Positions 50,761 to 59,393 of a stretch of DNA of 64,000 nt are shown here, piece by piece. Source of the DNA: Flavihumibacter cheonanensis. GTDB taxonomy: Bacteria > Bacteroidota > Bacteroidia > Chitinophagales > Chitinophagaceae. The notes below the pieces were generated by a model, which had not been told where the DNA came from, ran no database searches, and saw only the letters and a list, made by a program, of their open reading frames with translations. Every line of letters starts with the position of its first letter. Within the stretch, counting starts at the first letter, position 1. The DNA lies in contig NZ_JAKRWF010000003.1 in the NCBI RefSeq assembly GCF_022352215.1, positions 522,008 to 586,007 of the forward strand. The letters run 5' to 3'. The translations under genes were made by a program, and so were the position numbers.

Positions 50761-52769
50761 GGTTCTACCCAGGCATCGTTTTCTTTCAAAAGGAGGATGA
50801 GTTCATCCACCGCCACTTCACTACTTACACTGCGTTTTACCACTTCTTTGCCCTTGTAAAGTGTAATCTTGCCGGGACCGCTGCCCACATAACCAAAATC
50901 CGCATCGGCCATTTCACCCGGACCATTTACAATACAGCCCATGATCGCTATTTTAACTCCCTTCAGGTGATTGGTAACTGCACGAATTTTTGCTGTTGTT
51001 TCCTGCAGATCAAACAAGGTACGTCCGCAGCTAGGGCATGAAATATATTCAGTTTTGGAAATCCTTGTACGGGTCGCTTGCAAAATGGAGAAAGCAGTAT
51101 TGTTCATAAACTGGTACACGTTCGAAACAGGCAGATAAGTTCTGCCACTTACCTGGACATTCGCCATCGGTTGCTTCGAAGAAATACCAAGGCAGATACC
51201 ATCACCCAATCCTTCCAGCAACAACGCCCCGGTTTCAGTAGCAAAATGAATCAGGTGCTCATCAACGGTACTCCATTTACTATCCGTGATCAGGATCACC
51301 GGATTCTGAATTCGTCGTTGTAACAATTCCATCATCATGCGTCGAACCGATTGCATCGCATTACGGTTCGTACTACTCAAACACAACACCACTGTTTTGT
51401 CTGAAGCCAGTTCATCCAGCCAGGTAAAATCATTCAATGAACTTTCATCATTGAAACAATCTACCATCACAAAATTCAGTATCTCACTTTTCCATTCCGC
51501 ACTCACATAACCGCTGTCCTGGTAAATAGGGAAATACTTAGTCTTATCTGCCGCTTCATTCCAGGTTGCCGGATAACAAATAACTTTCAGGGAACCCGGC
51601 AGTGCAAAATCAAGCAACTGGTGTCCTGTAAACACAAAATCAGCAGCCGCATCACTGATCGTCCATTTATCCGTAACCGAATCATAGGTATAACCAATCG
51701 ACACCAGGTCAGATGGCTGAATTTGCTCTATTCCACTCAGGTCCGCTACCACTACCGGAACCTGCTTGCCTCCAATAATATCAACTGCAAAACTTTCCCG
51801 GCGCTTGTACTCAAAAGGATTATATCCCAAAGAACCGGAACCAATCCCGGGAACCCGGCCTTTAGTTGCAGGCGGCAGTTCACTGCCACTATTATATCGT
51901 TTCACCAAATCACGACATACCGGTATCTCAAATTCAGGATCTTCGGTTAAGGATACCCGTATAGTGTCGCCAATTCCGTCCTCAAGCAGGGTGCCAATAC
52001 CAATTGCAGATTTGATACGGCCATCTTCTCCATCACCGGCTTCGGTTACCCCAAGATGCAATGGATAAATCTCTCCAAATTCTGACTCCATCGTCTGAAT
52101 CAGCAACCGATAGGCCTGAACCATCACCTGCGGATTGGAAGACTTCATACTCAGTACGATGTTGTGATAATTCTCATCCCTTGAAATACGTAAAAACTCC
52201 ATCGCACTTTCCACCATGCCAATAGGTGTATCACCATATCGGCTCATGATTCGATCGCTTAGGGAACCATGGTTGGTACCAATGCGCATGGCTGTACCAT
52301 ATTCCTTACAAATCTTTACAAGCGGAGTAAAGCGATCGTGGATGCGCTCAATCTCTTCGGCATATTCCGCATCGGTATAATCAATCTGTTCAAATTTCTT
52401 TTTATCAACATAATTCCCCGGGTTCACCCGAACTTTCTCCACGATCCTGGCAGCTATCTCGGCTGCATTAGGGGTAAAATGAATATCTGCAACCAAGGGG
52501 GTTGAATATCCCTGCCGGCGTAATTCTTCCTTAATCAGGAGCAATTGTTCCGCTTCCTTCTTGCTGGGGGCAGTTATTCTTACCAGTTCTGCACCGGCTT
52601 CAATGCAACGGATGGATTGAGCAACCGTACCGGCTATATCCATGGTATCGGTGGTTGTCATAGTCTGAATCCGGATGGGATGCCCGTTTCCAAGCTGCAG
52701 ATCACCAATCCGAACCTCTTTTGTAATCAGTCTTTTATAACCTGTCAGCGATTCGCTGTATAATTCCAT
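50757..52769 (-). CDS. ispG: 4-hydroxy-3-methylbut-2-enyl diphosphate synthase, long form
   Basis: Penultimate step of the MEP isoprenoid pathway. The 670-residue product is the long form with a central insertion, typical of Bacteroidota, Chlamydiae and plants. It opens with TKEVRIGDLQLGNGHPIRIQTMTTTDT, followed by TAPSKKEAEQL and VADIHFTPNAAEIAARIVEKVRVNPGNY. The 4Fe-4S site sits in YISCPSCGRTLFDLQ and IMGCIVNGPGEMADADFGYVG. I use the ATG at 52769 rather than a TTG at 52796. A TATCTTTG promoter element lies between this gene and batC. Firm. Confidence 0.95.
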   Translation of the reverse strand: MELYSESLTGYKRLITKEVRIGDLQLGNGHPIRIQTMTTTDTMDIAGTVAQSIRCIEAGAELVRITAPSKKEAEQLLLIKEELRRQGYSTPLVADIHFTPNAAEIAARIVEKVRVNPGNYVDKKKFEQIDYTDAEYAEEIERIHDRFTPLVKICKEYGTAMRIGTNHGSLSDRIMSRYGDTPIGMVESAMEFLRISRDENYHNIVLSMKSSNPQVMVQAYRLLIQTMESEFGEIYPLHLGVTEAGDGEDGRIKSAIGIGTLLEDGIGDTIRVSLTEDPEFEIPVCRDLVKRYNSGSELPPATKGRVPGIGSGSLGYNPFEYKRRESFAVDIIGGKQVPVVVADLSGIEQIQPSDLVSIGYTYDSVTDKWTISDAAADFVFTGHQLLDFALPGSLKVICYPATWNEAADKTKYFPIYQDSGYVSAEWKSEILNFVMVDCFNDESSLNDFTWLDELASDKTVVLCLSSTNRNAMQSVRRMMMELLQRRIQNPVILITDSKWSTVDEHLIHFATETGALLLEGLGDGICLGISSKQPMANVQVSGRTYLPVSNVYQFMNNTAFSILQATRTRISKTEYISCPSCGRTLFDLQETTAKIRAVTNHLKGVKIAIMGCIVNGPGEMADADFGYVGSGPGKITLYKGKEVVKRSVSSEVAVDELILLLKENDAWVEP

Positions 52770-52784
52770 TAGTGCGATTTTAGT

Positions 52785-52792
52785 CAAAGATA
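52785..52792 (-). promoter_or_regulatory. Candidate -7 promoter element for ispG
   Basis: The minus strand reads TATCTTTG (TAnnTTTG), 15 bases before the ATG at 52769, in the 44-base gap after batC. No -33 element was recognised. Confidence 0.4.
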
Positions 52793-52813
52793 ACAACCGA
52801 AACCCCTTGGTTG

Positions 52814-53434
52814 TTACCAGTCTTTTTCAGGTCGGGTGGGACTTCCGCCTTTTTGCTGCATTTTTTTCTGGACCTCCTTCTCTTTTTGTTCCAGCGCCTT
52901 CAGCAATTGTTCCACCTGCTTTTTATTCAGTTTGCTTTGCTGGGGTTTTGGCTTTTCCTGTTCCTTGTTTTCCTTTTGCTTGTTTTCCTGTTTTTTCTCT
53001 TCCTGTTCCTGCTGCTGTTTCTTTTCCCTTAATGCTTTCTGCAGGTTTTCCCGGGCCTGGGTATCTTCAGGATCCAGTTTTAGCGCCTCCATCCAGGCCA
53101 GGATGCTTTCATCCAGCTGTTGTTGTTGCTGATGCAATACACCTTTATCATAATAGGCTTTTTCCAGGATCCTGGGGTCCTTTCCCGCATGTATCAATTT
53201 TTCATACCCTTCCATTGCGGCAGCCTTATCCCCTTTTTTAGCAAGTGCATTGGATCGGTTGTACATCGCCGTAAGGTCTGCCGGATTTTCCTGCAGGGCC
53301 TTGTCATAGCGTTCAACCGCTTCATCGAATTTTCCTTCACGGAACAGCTTGTTTCCTTCCCGTACATGGGATGACTGAGCACTTACCAGGAAGCTTTGTA
53401 TCAGAAGAACTATCAGAAAAGCACTTCCTTTCAT
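52814..53434 (-). CDS. batC: TPR protein of the Bat operon (BatC-like)
   Basis: A 206-residue exported protein with a signal peptide (residues 1-20, VSAQ). Two to three tetratricopeptide repeats follow (GKFDEAVERYDKALQENPADLTAMYNRSNALAKKGD and ESILAWMEALKLDPEDTQARENLQKAL). The last 60 residues are a long Lys/Glu/Gln run, probably a coiled or disordered tail. In Bacteroidota, Bat genes encode membrane-associated VWA and TPR proteins linked to oxygen tolerance. The ATG overlaps the stop of the VWA gene by 4 bases. The Gln/Lys tail is not of the GGA-type repeat. Confidence 0.82.
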   Translation of the reverse strand: MKGSAFLIVLLIQSFLVSAQSSHVREGNKLFREGKFDEAVERYDKALQENPADLTAMYNRSNALAKKGDKAAAMEGYEKLIHAGKDPRILEKAYYDKGVLHQQQQQLDESILAWMEALKLDPEDTQARENLQKALREKKQQQEQEEKKQENKQKENKEQEKPKPQQSKLNKKQVEQLLKALEQKEKEVQKKMQQKGGSPTRPEKDW

Positions 53435-54429
53435 TGCAATACCGTTTTACGTTCACTAATTACCATTTCCGTAATCAAAAGCATTAGAGCCAACAGCAGC
53501 GAAACATAGAAAAAACTGTTGTATTGAACAGTGTCGGAAGATTCCAGTTGCTTTTTCTCAATCCCGTCTAATTGCGCAAGCAGGGTTTGGGCCGCTGAAG
53601 AAGGATCCTGCAGGAAAACATAGGTTCCATTTCCTTTCACAGCCAGATTTCTTAGCTGTTCTTCGTTCAGCTTGCTGATTACCACATTGCCATTCGCATC
53701 TTTTTTGGTTTCACCGGTTTCGGGATCAATGATAGAAGTACCGGCTGTTGAGCCAACTCCTACCGTATTAATCATAACCCCTGATTCAACCAGCCGCCCC
53801 ACTACTTCCAGTGCTTCCGGATCATGATCTTCACCATCCGATATAAGAATTACTGCTTTATATTTCTGTTCCTTGGTATTAAAAGAATTACCCGCCAGTT
53901 TAAGAGCTTCACCAATTACAGTACCCTGGGTTGGAACAGCACCCGGACCTGCATTCTGTAAAAACAGTTTGGCTGCGGATAAATCGGTGGTCAGCGGCAT
54001 CTGCAGATAGGCTCTTCCGGCAAACCAGATCATACCCAACCTATTGTTGGACAACTGGTCTATCAGCAGGCTCATTAATTGACGGGACCGCTCCAGCCTG
54101 TTGGGTTTGATATCCTGTGCCAGCATGCTTTTGCTTACATCCATAATCAGCATTACATCCAATCCCTGGCGACCTTGGTCCAGGCTCGCGCCTTTGAGTT
54201 GGGGGTTGGCAATAGATAATACCAGGCAAATCAGCGCAACCAGTACCAGGATAAACTTTCGAATATGACGGGCCGGAGAAAATGACCCTGTCAAAGCCTT
54301 AACGAGGTCCGGATCTCCCAGCAAGGCCAGCTTTTGTTTACGGATGCGTTGCGCATTCACAAAAAGCATAACCAATACAGCTACCAGAATCAGGGCAGCC
54401 AGCCAATATGGATGTTCAAATCGGAACAA
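53431..54429 (-). CDS. batB: VWA-domain inner-membrane protein (BatB/BatA)
   Basis: A 332-residue protein with two N-terminal membrane helices (about residues 8-24 and 57-74), a von Willebrand A domain (about 90-290) and a C-terminal membrane helix (about 305-323). The metal-ion-dependent adhesion site is DVSKS (with the later Thr/Asp in the loop ISDGEDHD). The start must be a TTG at 54429, because an in-frame TAA lies 18 bases upstream and no ATG occurs before the VWA; relatives begin with the same FRFEHPYW-type sequence. It is coupled to batC. Confidence 0.82.
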   Translation of the reverse strand: MFRFEHPYWLAALILVAVLVMLFVNAQRIRKQKLALLGDPDLVKALTGSFSPARHIRKFILVLVALICLVLSIANPQLKGASLDQGRQGLDVMLIMDVSKSMLAQDIKPNRLERSRQLMSLLIDQLSNNRLGMIWFAGRAYLQMPLTTDLSAAKLFLQNAGPGAVPTQGTVIGEALKLAGNSFNTKEQKYKAVILISDGEDHDPEALEVVGRLVESGVMINTVGVGSTAGTSIIDPETGETKKDANGNVVISKLNEEQLRNLAVKGNGTYVFLQDPSSAAQTLLAQLDGIEKKQLESSDTVQYNSFFYVSLLLALMLLITEMVISERKTVLQ

Positions 54430-54451
54430 GGGTTCGGTGTTTTATGGCAAT

Positions 54452-55216
54452 TTAGGGCAAAAAGCCGGCCAAAACCTGGTCCATGATCCTTTTTCCGGCA
54501 GCTTTCAAATCAACACCTTCCTTCCTGGTTTTCAACTGGATAACAAAAAAATGCGGGTGTTGCAGAATTTCTTTCCATCCCTGTATCCAAAGAATGCGGG
54601 TACCATCCGCGTTCCTGCCTTCCGAAAATTTATACGCCAGCTTATTGTCAGTGGAGTCTTCCACCAACATCATATTGCTGACAATAGCATGAGTTCTGCG
54701 TTGAAAAGGCAACTGGTCAAAATACAGTTTCTTGACAATTCCGAGTTGCTCATCTGCTGTAACCCGGATGGAATTATCAATCCAGAAACGATCCAACCGG
54801 GCAATACGCGGGGTATCATACCGCCGGGCATAACCAAGGGTATCGATCCATCGCTGCAGCGTATCCCTACCAATACGGCCAGCGAGTTCCTGAAAGAAAT
54901 GCAGGGAATCGGCTTTAAAAGCCTGCTCCAGGGTAGTACCATTAATATCCGATTGTTCATCCTTTAAACGACCGGTTTCAATTGCAACCAGCGACTGAAC
55001 GATATAGAAACTTGATCCAGGGACCAGAGCAGAATCACGGAATACTTTTCGGTTGCTCAATACAAAATCGCCACTCAGGTTGTGAAAAATTCCAATTACA
55101 CCATCCAGCTTTTCCGTCTCCAGCAACTTTTTTAATCCTGCATCCTCAGTAACATTATTGGGTGAACAGGAGGCCAAACAGACGGACAATAGGAACCAGC
55201 CAAGGAGATATCGCAT
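54452..55216 (-). CDS. Class D beta-lactamase-like lipoprotein, catalytically degenerate
   Basis: A 254-residue lipoprotein (lipobox LASC, Cys17). The body aligns with OXA-type class D beta-lactamases: PGSSFYIVQSLVAIETG against PASTFKIPNSLIALETG, then FFQELAGRIG, RLDRFWIDNSIRVTADEQLGIVKKLY and IVSNMMLVED. However, the catalytic lysine of SxxK is Tyr (SSFY), the SxV serine position is Asp and the KTG motif reads KFS. So it should not hydrolyse beta-lactams; it might bind peptide or act as a sensor. It lies 22 bases upstream of batB on the same strand and is first in that run, so it may be part of the Bat system. Confidence 0.78.
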   Translation of the reverse strand: MRYLLGWFLLSVCLASCSPNNVTEDAGLKKLLETEKLDGVIGIFHNLSGDFVLSNRKVFRDSALVPGSSFYIVQSLVAIETGRLKDEQSDINGTTLEQAFKADSLHFFQELAGRIGRDTLQRWIDTLGYARRYDTPRIARLDRFWIDNSIRVTADEQLGIVKKLYFDQLPFQRRTHAIVSNMMLVEDSTDNKLAYKFSEGRNADGTRILWIQGWKEILQHPHFFVIQLKTRKEGVDLKAAGKRIMDQVLAGFLP

Positions 55217-55233
55217 AATTCAAATTTGTGCCG

Positions 55234-55241
55234 CAAAGTTA
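55234..55241 (-). promoter_or_regulatory. Candidate -7 element for the pseudo-lactamase/bat run
   Basis: The minus strand reads TAACTTTG (TAnnTTTG), 17 bases before the ATG at 55216, back to back with the element at 55244 in a 39-base divergent gap. Confidence 0.42.
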
Positions 55242-55243
55242 GG

Positions 55244-55251
55244 TAGTTTTG
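55244..55251 (+). promoter_or_regulatory. Candidate -7 element for the aldose epimerase gene (near-leaderless)
   Basis: TAGTTTTG (TAnnTTTG) then CTCC and the ATG at 55256, so transcription would begin within the start codon region. Confidence 0.42.
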
Positions 55252-55255
55252 CTCC

Positions 55256-56218
55256 ATGAGATTTCGCATCACCCATTCCAACCATAAAGGTATTCAGTTG
55301 ATTCATCTGCATGATGATGAATTATCCTGTACCGTTTCCATAGCCCCGGAAAAGGGAGCCATGTTGCATGCATTCGTAGTTCAGGCTGGAATGGGTCCGG
55401 TTAACATTATAAATAATTACTCCAATAAAGCCGAACTAGATCAGGAACTGGCCCTCAGTTATAAAAGCAGTAAATTATCCCCCTTCCCCTGCCGGATTGA
55501 AAATGGTAGTTACCTCTGGGAAGGACATCGATACCAGTTTGACAATCGCTTTCCGGACGGATCGGCCATACATGGACTCCTTTTCAACAAAAACTTTACC
55601 GTAAGGGAACAAAAAACTACTGAATTCTTTGCTTCCGCGCTGTTTGAGTACCAGTATGAAGCAGAAGATCCCGGTTATCCTTTCCGGTATACCTGCCAGG
55701 TTCTGTATACCCTCTTTCATGGGAATACCCTTCAGGTGCAGACAATGTTGCATAACAGTGATCAACAAACGATTCCTATGGCAGATGGATGGCATCCCTA
55801 TTTTCAATTAAGTGAAAGCATTAATGATTGCTGGCTGCGGTTTCCGGCTAAGGGTATGCTGGAGTTCAGCGAGTTACTGATTCCAACCGGAAGAATACTA
55901 CCCTATCAAACATTTAATGCAAGCAAACCATTTGGAAATACCGAGTTAGATAACTGCTTTTTACTGGATCCAGCTGGCGGACAGCCTGTGTGTGAGTGGA
56001 GCCACCCGACTAGCGGGCTCTCCATCCGGTTTGTTACAGATGAACAGTACCCTTATTTGCAGATTTATACACCGCCAGACCGGAAAAGCATTGCAATTGA
56101 AAACCTGAGTTCGGCGCCGAATTGTTTTAATAATGGAATCGGTTTGATAGAACTGGCGCCGGGCCAAACAAAAACACTGACCCTGCATTATATAATAGAT
56201 ACCAAAGAAACCAATTAA
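55256..56218 (+). CDS. Aldose 1-epimerase (galactose mutarotase-like)
   Basis: A 320-residue beta-sandwich mutarotase. Landmarks are the paired histidine region NRFPDGSAIHGLLFNKNF (His near residue 104), DGWHPYFQL (second conserved His) and a late IAIENLSSAPNCFNNGIGLIELAPG with the conserved Glu. It interconverts alpha and beta aldoses in the cytoplasm; no signal peptide is present. It is distinct from the LacX-like gene at 31770. It starts the plus-strand run that leads to nadB. Confidence 0.85.
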   Translation: MRFRITHSNHKGIQLIHLHDDELSCTVSIAPEKGAMLHAFVVQAGMGPVNIINNYSNKAELDQELALSYKSSKLSPFPCRIENGSYLWEGHRYQFDNRFPDGSAIHGLLFNKNFTVREQKTTEFFASALFEYQYEAEDPGYPFRYTCQVLYTLFHGNTLQVQTMLHNSDQQTIPMADGWHPYFQLSESINDCWLRFPAKGMLEFSELLIPTGRILPYQTFNASKPFGNTELDNCFLLDPAGGQPVCEWSHPTSGLSIRFVTDEQYPYLQIYTPPDRKSIAIENLSSAPNCFNNGIGLIELAPGQTKTLTLHYIIDTKETN

Positions 56219-56245
56219 CTTGTTCTCAAATTTTAAACCACAGAA

Positions 56246-57025
56246 ATGAAAAAGTATAAACTCCTGCTCACCTTCCTGGTAACGGTACTCTTCACCGCCT
56301 GTATCCAGATTGAAGAAGAGGTGGAAATCAGGGAAGATGGTTCAGGAACAATGGCGGCCAGAACCGATATGGGTCAACTATTTGAAATGCTGAAAGGTTT
56401 TGCTTCTCCTGAAGACCTGCAAAAAGATGGTATGGACAAGGCCATGGATACTACCATTCTGATGAAGGATATCGTAGACACCGTTCAGGAGTTGAGTGCC
56501 GAAAATAAAGCCCTGCTTCGCAACGGGAAACTGCAATTGCAAATGAACATGAAGGAAAATCTGTTTAATATCAACATGAATTTTCCCTTTAAGAGCATAG
56601 CGGATGCGAACAAACTAACCAAGGCCATGAATGAATTGGATGTCATGGGCAAATCACTCAAGAATTTGGGTGGGCAACAACCCGGTCCGGATCAACCGGC
56701 CCCTATTCCAAGCAGCGGAGGAGGGATTGAAAAAATTAATTCCATGTACGATGTCACTTTCAGTAATGGGGAATACAAAAAAGTATTGAACAAGGCCCGC
56801 TATGATAGCCTGATGAGCGATCCCAAACTCCAGGAATCCAAAGGAATGTTTTCCATGATGGGTGACATGAGCCTGAACCTGACCGTAAAAGTTCCAAAAA
56901 AAGTAAAATCAGTAAGTAACCCCAGGGCGGTAATTTCTGCAGACAAAAAAACAGTTACACTTAAAGGGGATATCGTTGCTGCGCTGGATTCTCCCAAACT
57001 GATGGAAATCATTATCCGCTATTAA
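56246..57025 (+). CDS. Hypothetical lipoprotein, 259 residues
   Basis: Lipoprotein signal with lipobox FTAC (Cys19), then CIQIEEEVEIREDGSGTMAARTDM, typical of envelope lipoproteins with a beta-strand start. The rest alternates helical (TKAMNELDVMGKSLKNLG) and beta segments, with a Pro/Gly-rich loop (residues about 146-160). I do not assign a family. It is 27 bases after the epimerase gene; its TAA overlaps the ATG of the next gene by one base (TAATG), so translation is coupled to the lysoplasmalogenase. It may be an accessory protein of that enzyme or simply co-transcribed. Confidence 0.68.
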   Translation: MKKYKLLLTFLVTVLFTACIQIEEEVEIREDGSGTMAARTDMGQLFEMLKGFASPEDLQKDGMDKAMDTTILMKDIVDTVQELSAENKALLRNGKLQLQMNMKENLFNINMNFPFKSIADANKLTKAMNELDVMGKSLKNLGGQQPGPDQPAPIPSSGGGIEKINSMYDVTFSNGEYKKVLNKARYDSLMSDPKLQESKGMFSMMGDMSLNLTVKVPKKVKSVSNPRAVISADKKTVTLKGDIVAALDSPKLMEIIIRY

Positions 57026-57705
57026 TGAACCAACCCATAGCTGCAACAAAAAATGGCTGGCAAATCGGTTACCTGACACTGTTAGGAATCCATTTGCTGG
57101 CTATTTTTTATAATTGGGATACAATACGTTTTGTAACGAAACCCCTGTTAATGGTTTGGTTGCTCGTTTATTTCGTTTCCATAACAGTGCCGGGAGCGCC
57201 CTTTCGAAAACTGGTAATTTCAGCATTGTTTTTTTCCTGGCTGGGAGATGTTTTCCTCATGCAATCGGCTACCAGTTTTTTTATGGCCGGACTAGCCAGC
57301 TTCCAGCTTGCACAATTGTTATACACCTGGATATTTCTGAATGCCAGGAAACGTAGAAATCCTGAAGGACGCTGGAACCCGGTGGTGCTGATTTTAATAC
57401 TGGTATATAGTAGCTTGCTTTATGCCTGGCTTTTCAGGACATTACCCAATGAACTCAGGCTTCCTGTTTTGGTATATGCCATCGCCATCGGCAGTATGTT
57501 GGTAACCTCCTTTCATGTATATGCAAAACCATTCGAAAATCCTGCACTGCTGCTGATTTGCGGTGCTGCACTTTTTGTGTTATCCGATAGCCTGCTTGCT
57601 ATTAACCAGTTCATACAACCATTTCCCCTGGCGGGTGTTGGTATCATGCTGACCTATGGCCTGGCACAATTATTCATTGTTAAATCAATTTCCCGCATCT
57701 CATGA
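57025..57705 (+). CDS. Lysoplasmalogenase (YhhN/TMEM86 family)
   Basis: A 226-residue integral membrane protein with about eight hydrophobic helices. Family marks are FSWLGDVFLM (conserved acidic Asp), SFFMAGLASFQLAQLLYTW and a late GAALFVLSDSLLAINQF (second conserved Asp). The YhhN/TMEM86B family hydrolyses the vinyl-ether bond of lysoplasmalogens. It is coupled by a one-base overlap to the lipoprotein before it and by ATGA to nadB after it. Whether this bacterium makes plasmalogens is not visible here. Confidence 0.85.
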   Translation: MNQPIAATKNGWQIGYLTLLGIHLLAIFYNWDTIRFVTKPLLMVWLLVYFVSITVPGAPFRKLVISALFFSWLGDVFLMQSATSFFMAGLASFQLAQLLYTWIFLNARKRRNPEGRWNPVVLILILVYSSLLYAWLFRTLPNELRLPVLVYAIAIGSMLVTSFHVYAKPFENPALLLICGAALFVLSDSLLAINQFIQPFPLAGVGIMLTYGLAQLFIVKSISRIS

Positions 57706-59303
57706 TACAAACTGATTTTTTAGTAATCGGATCCGGAATTGCCGGGCTCACCTATGCCCTTAAAATGGCGGAGCGATTTCCTGATAAAAAAATTACCGTT
57801 GTAACCAAAGCCGCTGCAGATGAAACCAATACCAAATATGCTCAGGGTGGAATAGCGGGAGTAACCGATTTCGAGAACGACAGTTTTGAAAAACACATCA
57901 ACGATACCCTGATTGCAGGTGATGGTTTGTGCAATGAAAAAATTGTAGAGATAGTTGTAAAGGAAGGAGTACAGCGAATCAGCGAAATCATTGAATGGGG
58001 TGCCAAATTTGATAAGGATGCTGATGGCGATTATATGCTGGGTATGGAAGGCGGGCATAGTGAATACCGCATCCTGCATCATAAAGATGTTACCGGAAAG
58101 GAGATGGAACGGGCACTGATTGAAAAGGTGCAGCAATTCACTAACATAGAATTCCACAAACATTGGTTTGTTATCGAATTGATTACCCAGCACCACCTGG
58201 GTTACCTGGTTACTAAAAGTACACCGGACATTCAGTGTTATGGAGTGTATGCACTCAATACCAATAATAACCAGATTGAGAAAATTCTCGCAGGAACCAC
58301 TCTGCTTGCAACAGGAGGAAATGGTCAGGTTTATCGATCCACCACCAACCCTGCCATAGCAACGGGAGATGGAACAGCGATGGTCTACCGAGCCAAAGGC
58401 CGGATTGAGAATATGGAATTTATCCAATTTCATCCTACAGCACTATACGAACCAGGAGTGGGCGGTCAGGCTTTCCTGATAACCGAAGCCGTAAGGGGTG
58501 ATGGTGGCATTCTTCGAAATAAAAAAGGAGAAGCCTTTATGGAACGGTATGATGAACGCAAGGACCTGGCACCCCGCGATATTGTGGCCCGTGCTATCGA
58601 TTCCGAGATGAAAATCACCGGTACTGAACATGTTTTCCTGGATTGCCGCCACCTGGATAAAGACAAATTCATTCATCATTTCCCGAACATTTATGAAAAA
58701 TGTCTTTCTATCGGGATAGATATCACCCAACACCAGATACCTGTTGCACCCGCTGCCCACTATAGTTGCGGTGGCATAAAAACCGATGAATGGGGTAGAA
58801 CTTCCATCCGCAACCTATATGCTGCAGGAGAATGCGCTTCAACCGGTTTACATGGAGCCAATCGCCTGGCAAGCAATTCCTTATTGGAAGCAATGGTATT
58901 CGGACATCGTGCGTTTGAAGATGCATCCCAATTACCACAAACATCGATCGACCCTGCACTTATACCGGATTGGGACAGCGCCGGAACAACCGATCCCAGG
59001 GAAATGATCCTGATTACGCAAAGCCTGAAAGAACTGCAGTTACTGATGAGTGATTATGTAGGCATTGTAAGAACAAATGTCCGACTGGAAAGAGCCATGC
59101 GCCGCCTGGATCTTTTATGGGAAGAAACCGAAAAACTGTACGTAAGTACTACCCTTTCCCCACAGCTCTGCGAATTACGCAATATGATCACTGTTGCCTA
59201 CCTGATTGTCAAGGGAGCCCAGTTCAGAAAGGAAAGTCGCGGACTACATTTCAACACCGATTACCCGGAAAAGAGTCCGATTCTTCAAAACATCGTACTC
59301 TGA
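57702..59303 (+). CDS. nadB: L-aspartate oxidase
   Basis: FAD enzyme of 533 residues that oxidises L-aspartate to iminoaspartate, the first step of de novo NAD synthesis. The Rossmann start is FLVIGSGIAGLTYALKMAE, followed by TKYAQGGIAGV, GMEGGHSEYRILHHKDVTG, FIQFHPTALYEPG, RDIVARAI and YSCGGIKTDEWGRTSIRNLYAAGECASTGLHGANRLASNSLLEAMVFG. The closing helical domain is complete. Its quinolinate synthase partner (nadA) is not in the window. It overlaps the lysoplasmalogenase stop by 4 bases. Firm. Confidence 0.96.
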   Translation: MIQTDFLVIGSGIAGLTYALKMAERFPDKKITVVTKAAADETNTKYAQGGIAGVTDFENDSFEKHINDTLIAGDGLCNEKIVEIVVKEGVQRISEIIEWGAKFDKDADGDYMLGMEGGHSEYRILHHKDVTGKEMERALIEKVQQFTNIEFHKHWFVIELITQHHLGYLVTKSTPDIQCYGVYALNTNNNQIEKILAGTTLLATGGNGQVYRSTTNPAIATGDGTAMVYRAKGRIENMEFIQFHPTALYEPGVGGQAFLITEAVRGDGGILRNKKGEAFMERYDERKDLAPRDIVARAIDSEMKITGTEHVFLDCRHLDKDKFIHHFPNIYEKCLSIGIDITQHQIPVAPAAHYSCGGIKTDEWGRTSIRNLYAAGECASTGLHGANRLASNSLLEAMVFGHRAFEDASQLPQTSIDPALIPDWDSAGTTDPREMILITQSLKELQLLMSDYVGIVRTNVRLERAMRRLDLLWEETEKLYVSTTLSPQLCELRNMITVAYLIVKGAQFRKESRGLHFNTDYPEKSPILQNIVL

Positions 59304-59327
59304 CCATTTTCAGAAAATACCGTGTTT

Positions 59328-59358
59328 TTCTCCCCCCTTCCCGCTTGGAGGGGGAGAA
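59328..59358. promoter_or_regulatory. 9-bp inverted repeat between nadB and the acyltransferase gene
   Basis: TTCTCCCCC and GGGGGAGAA separated by about 13 bases; the hairpin lies 24 bases after nadB and 35 before the next ATG. The T-run precedes it rather than follows it on the plus strand, so it is not a standard terminator in this direction; it may slow the transcript or tune the next gene. Confidence 0.5.
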
Positions 59359-59393
59359 TCAGCCCATTACATTTGTACAAACAGCCAATCAAC

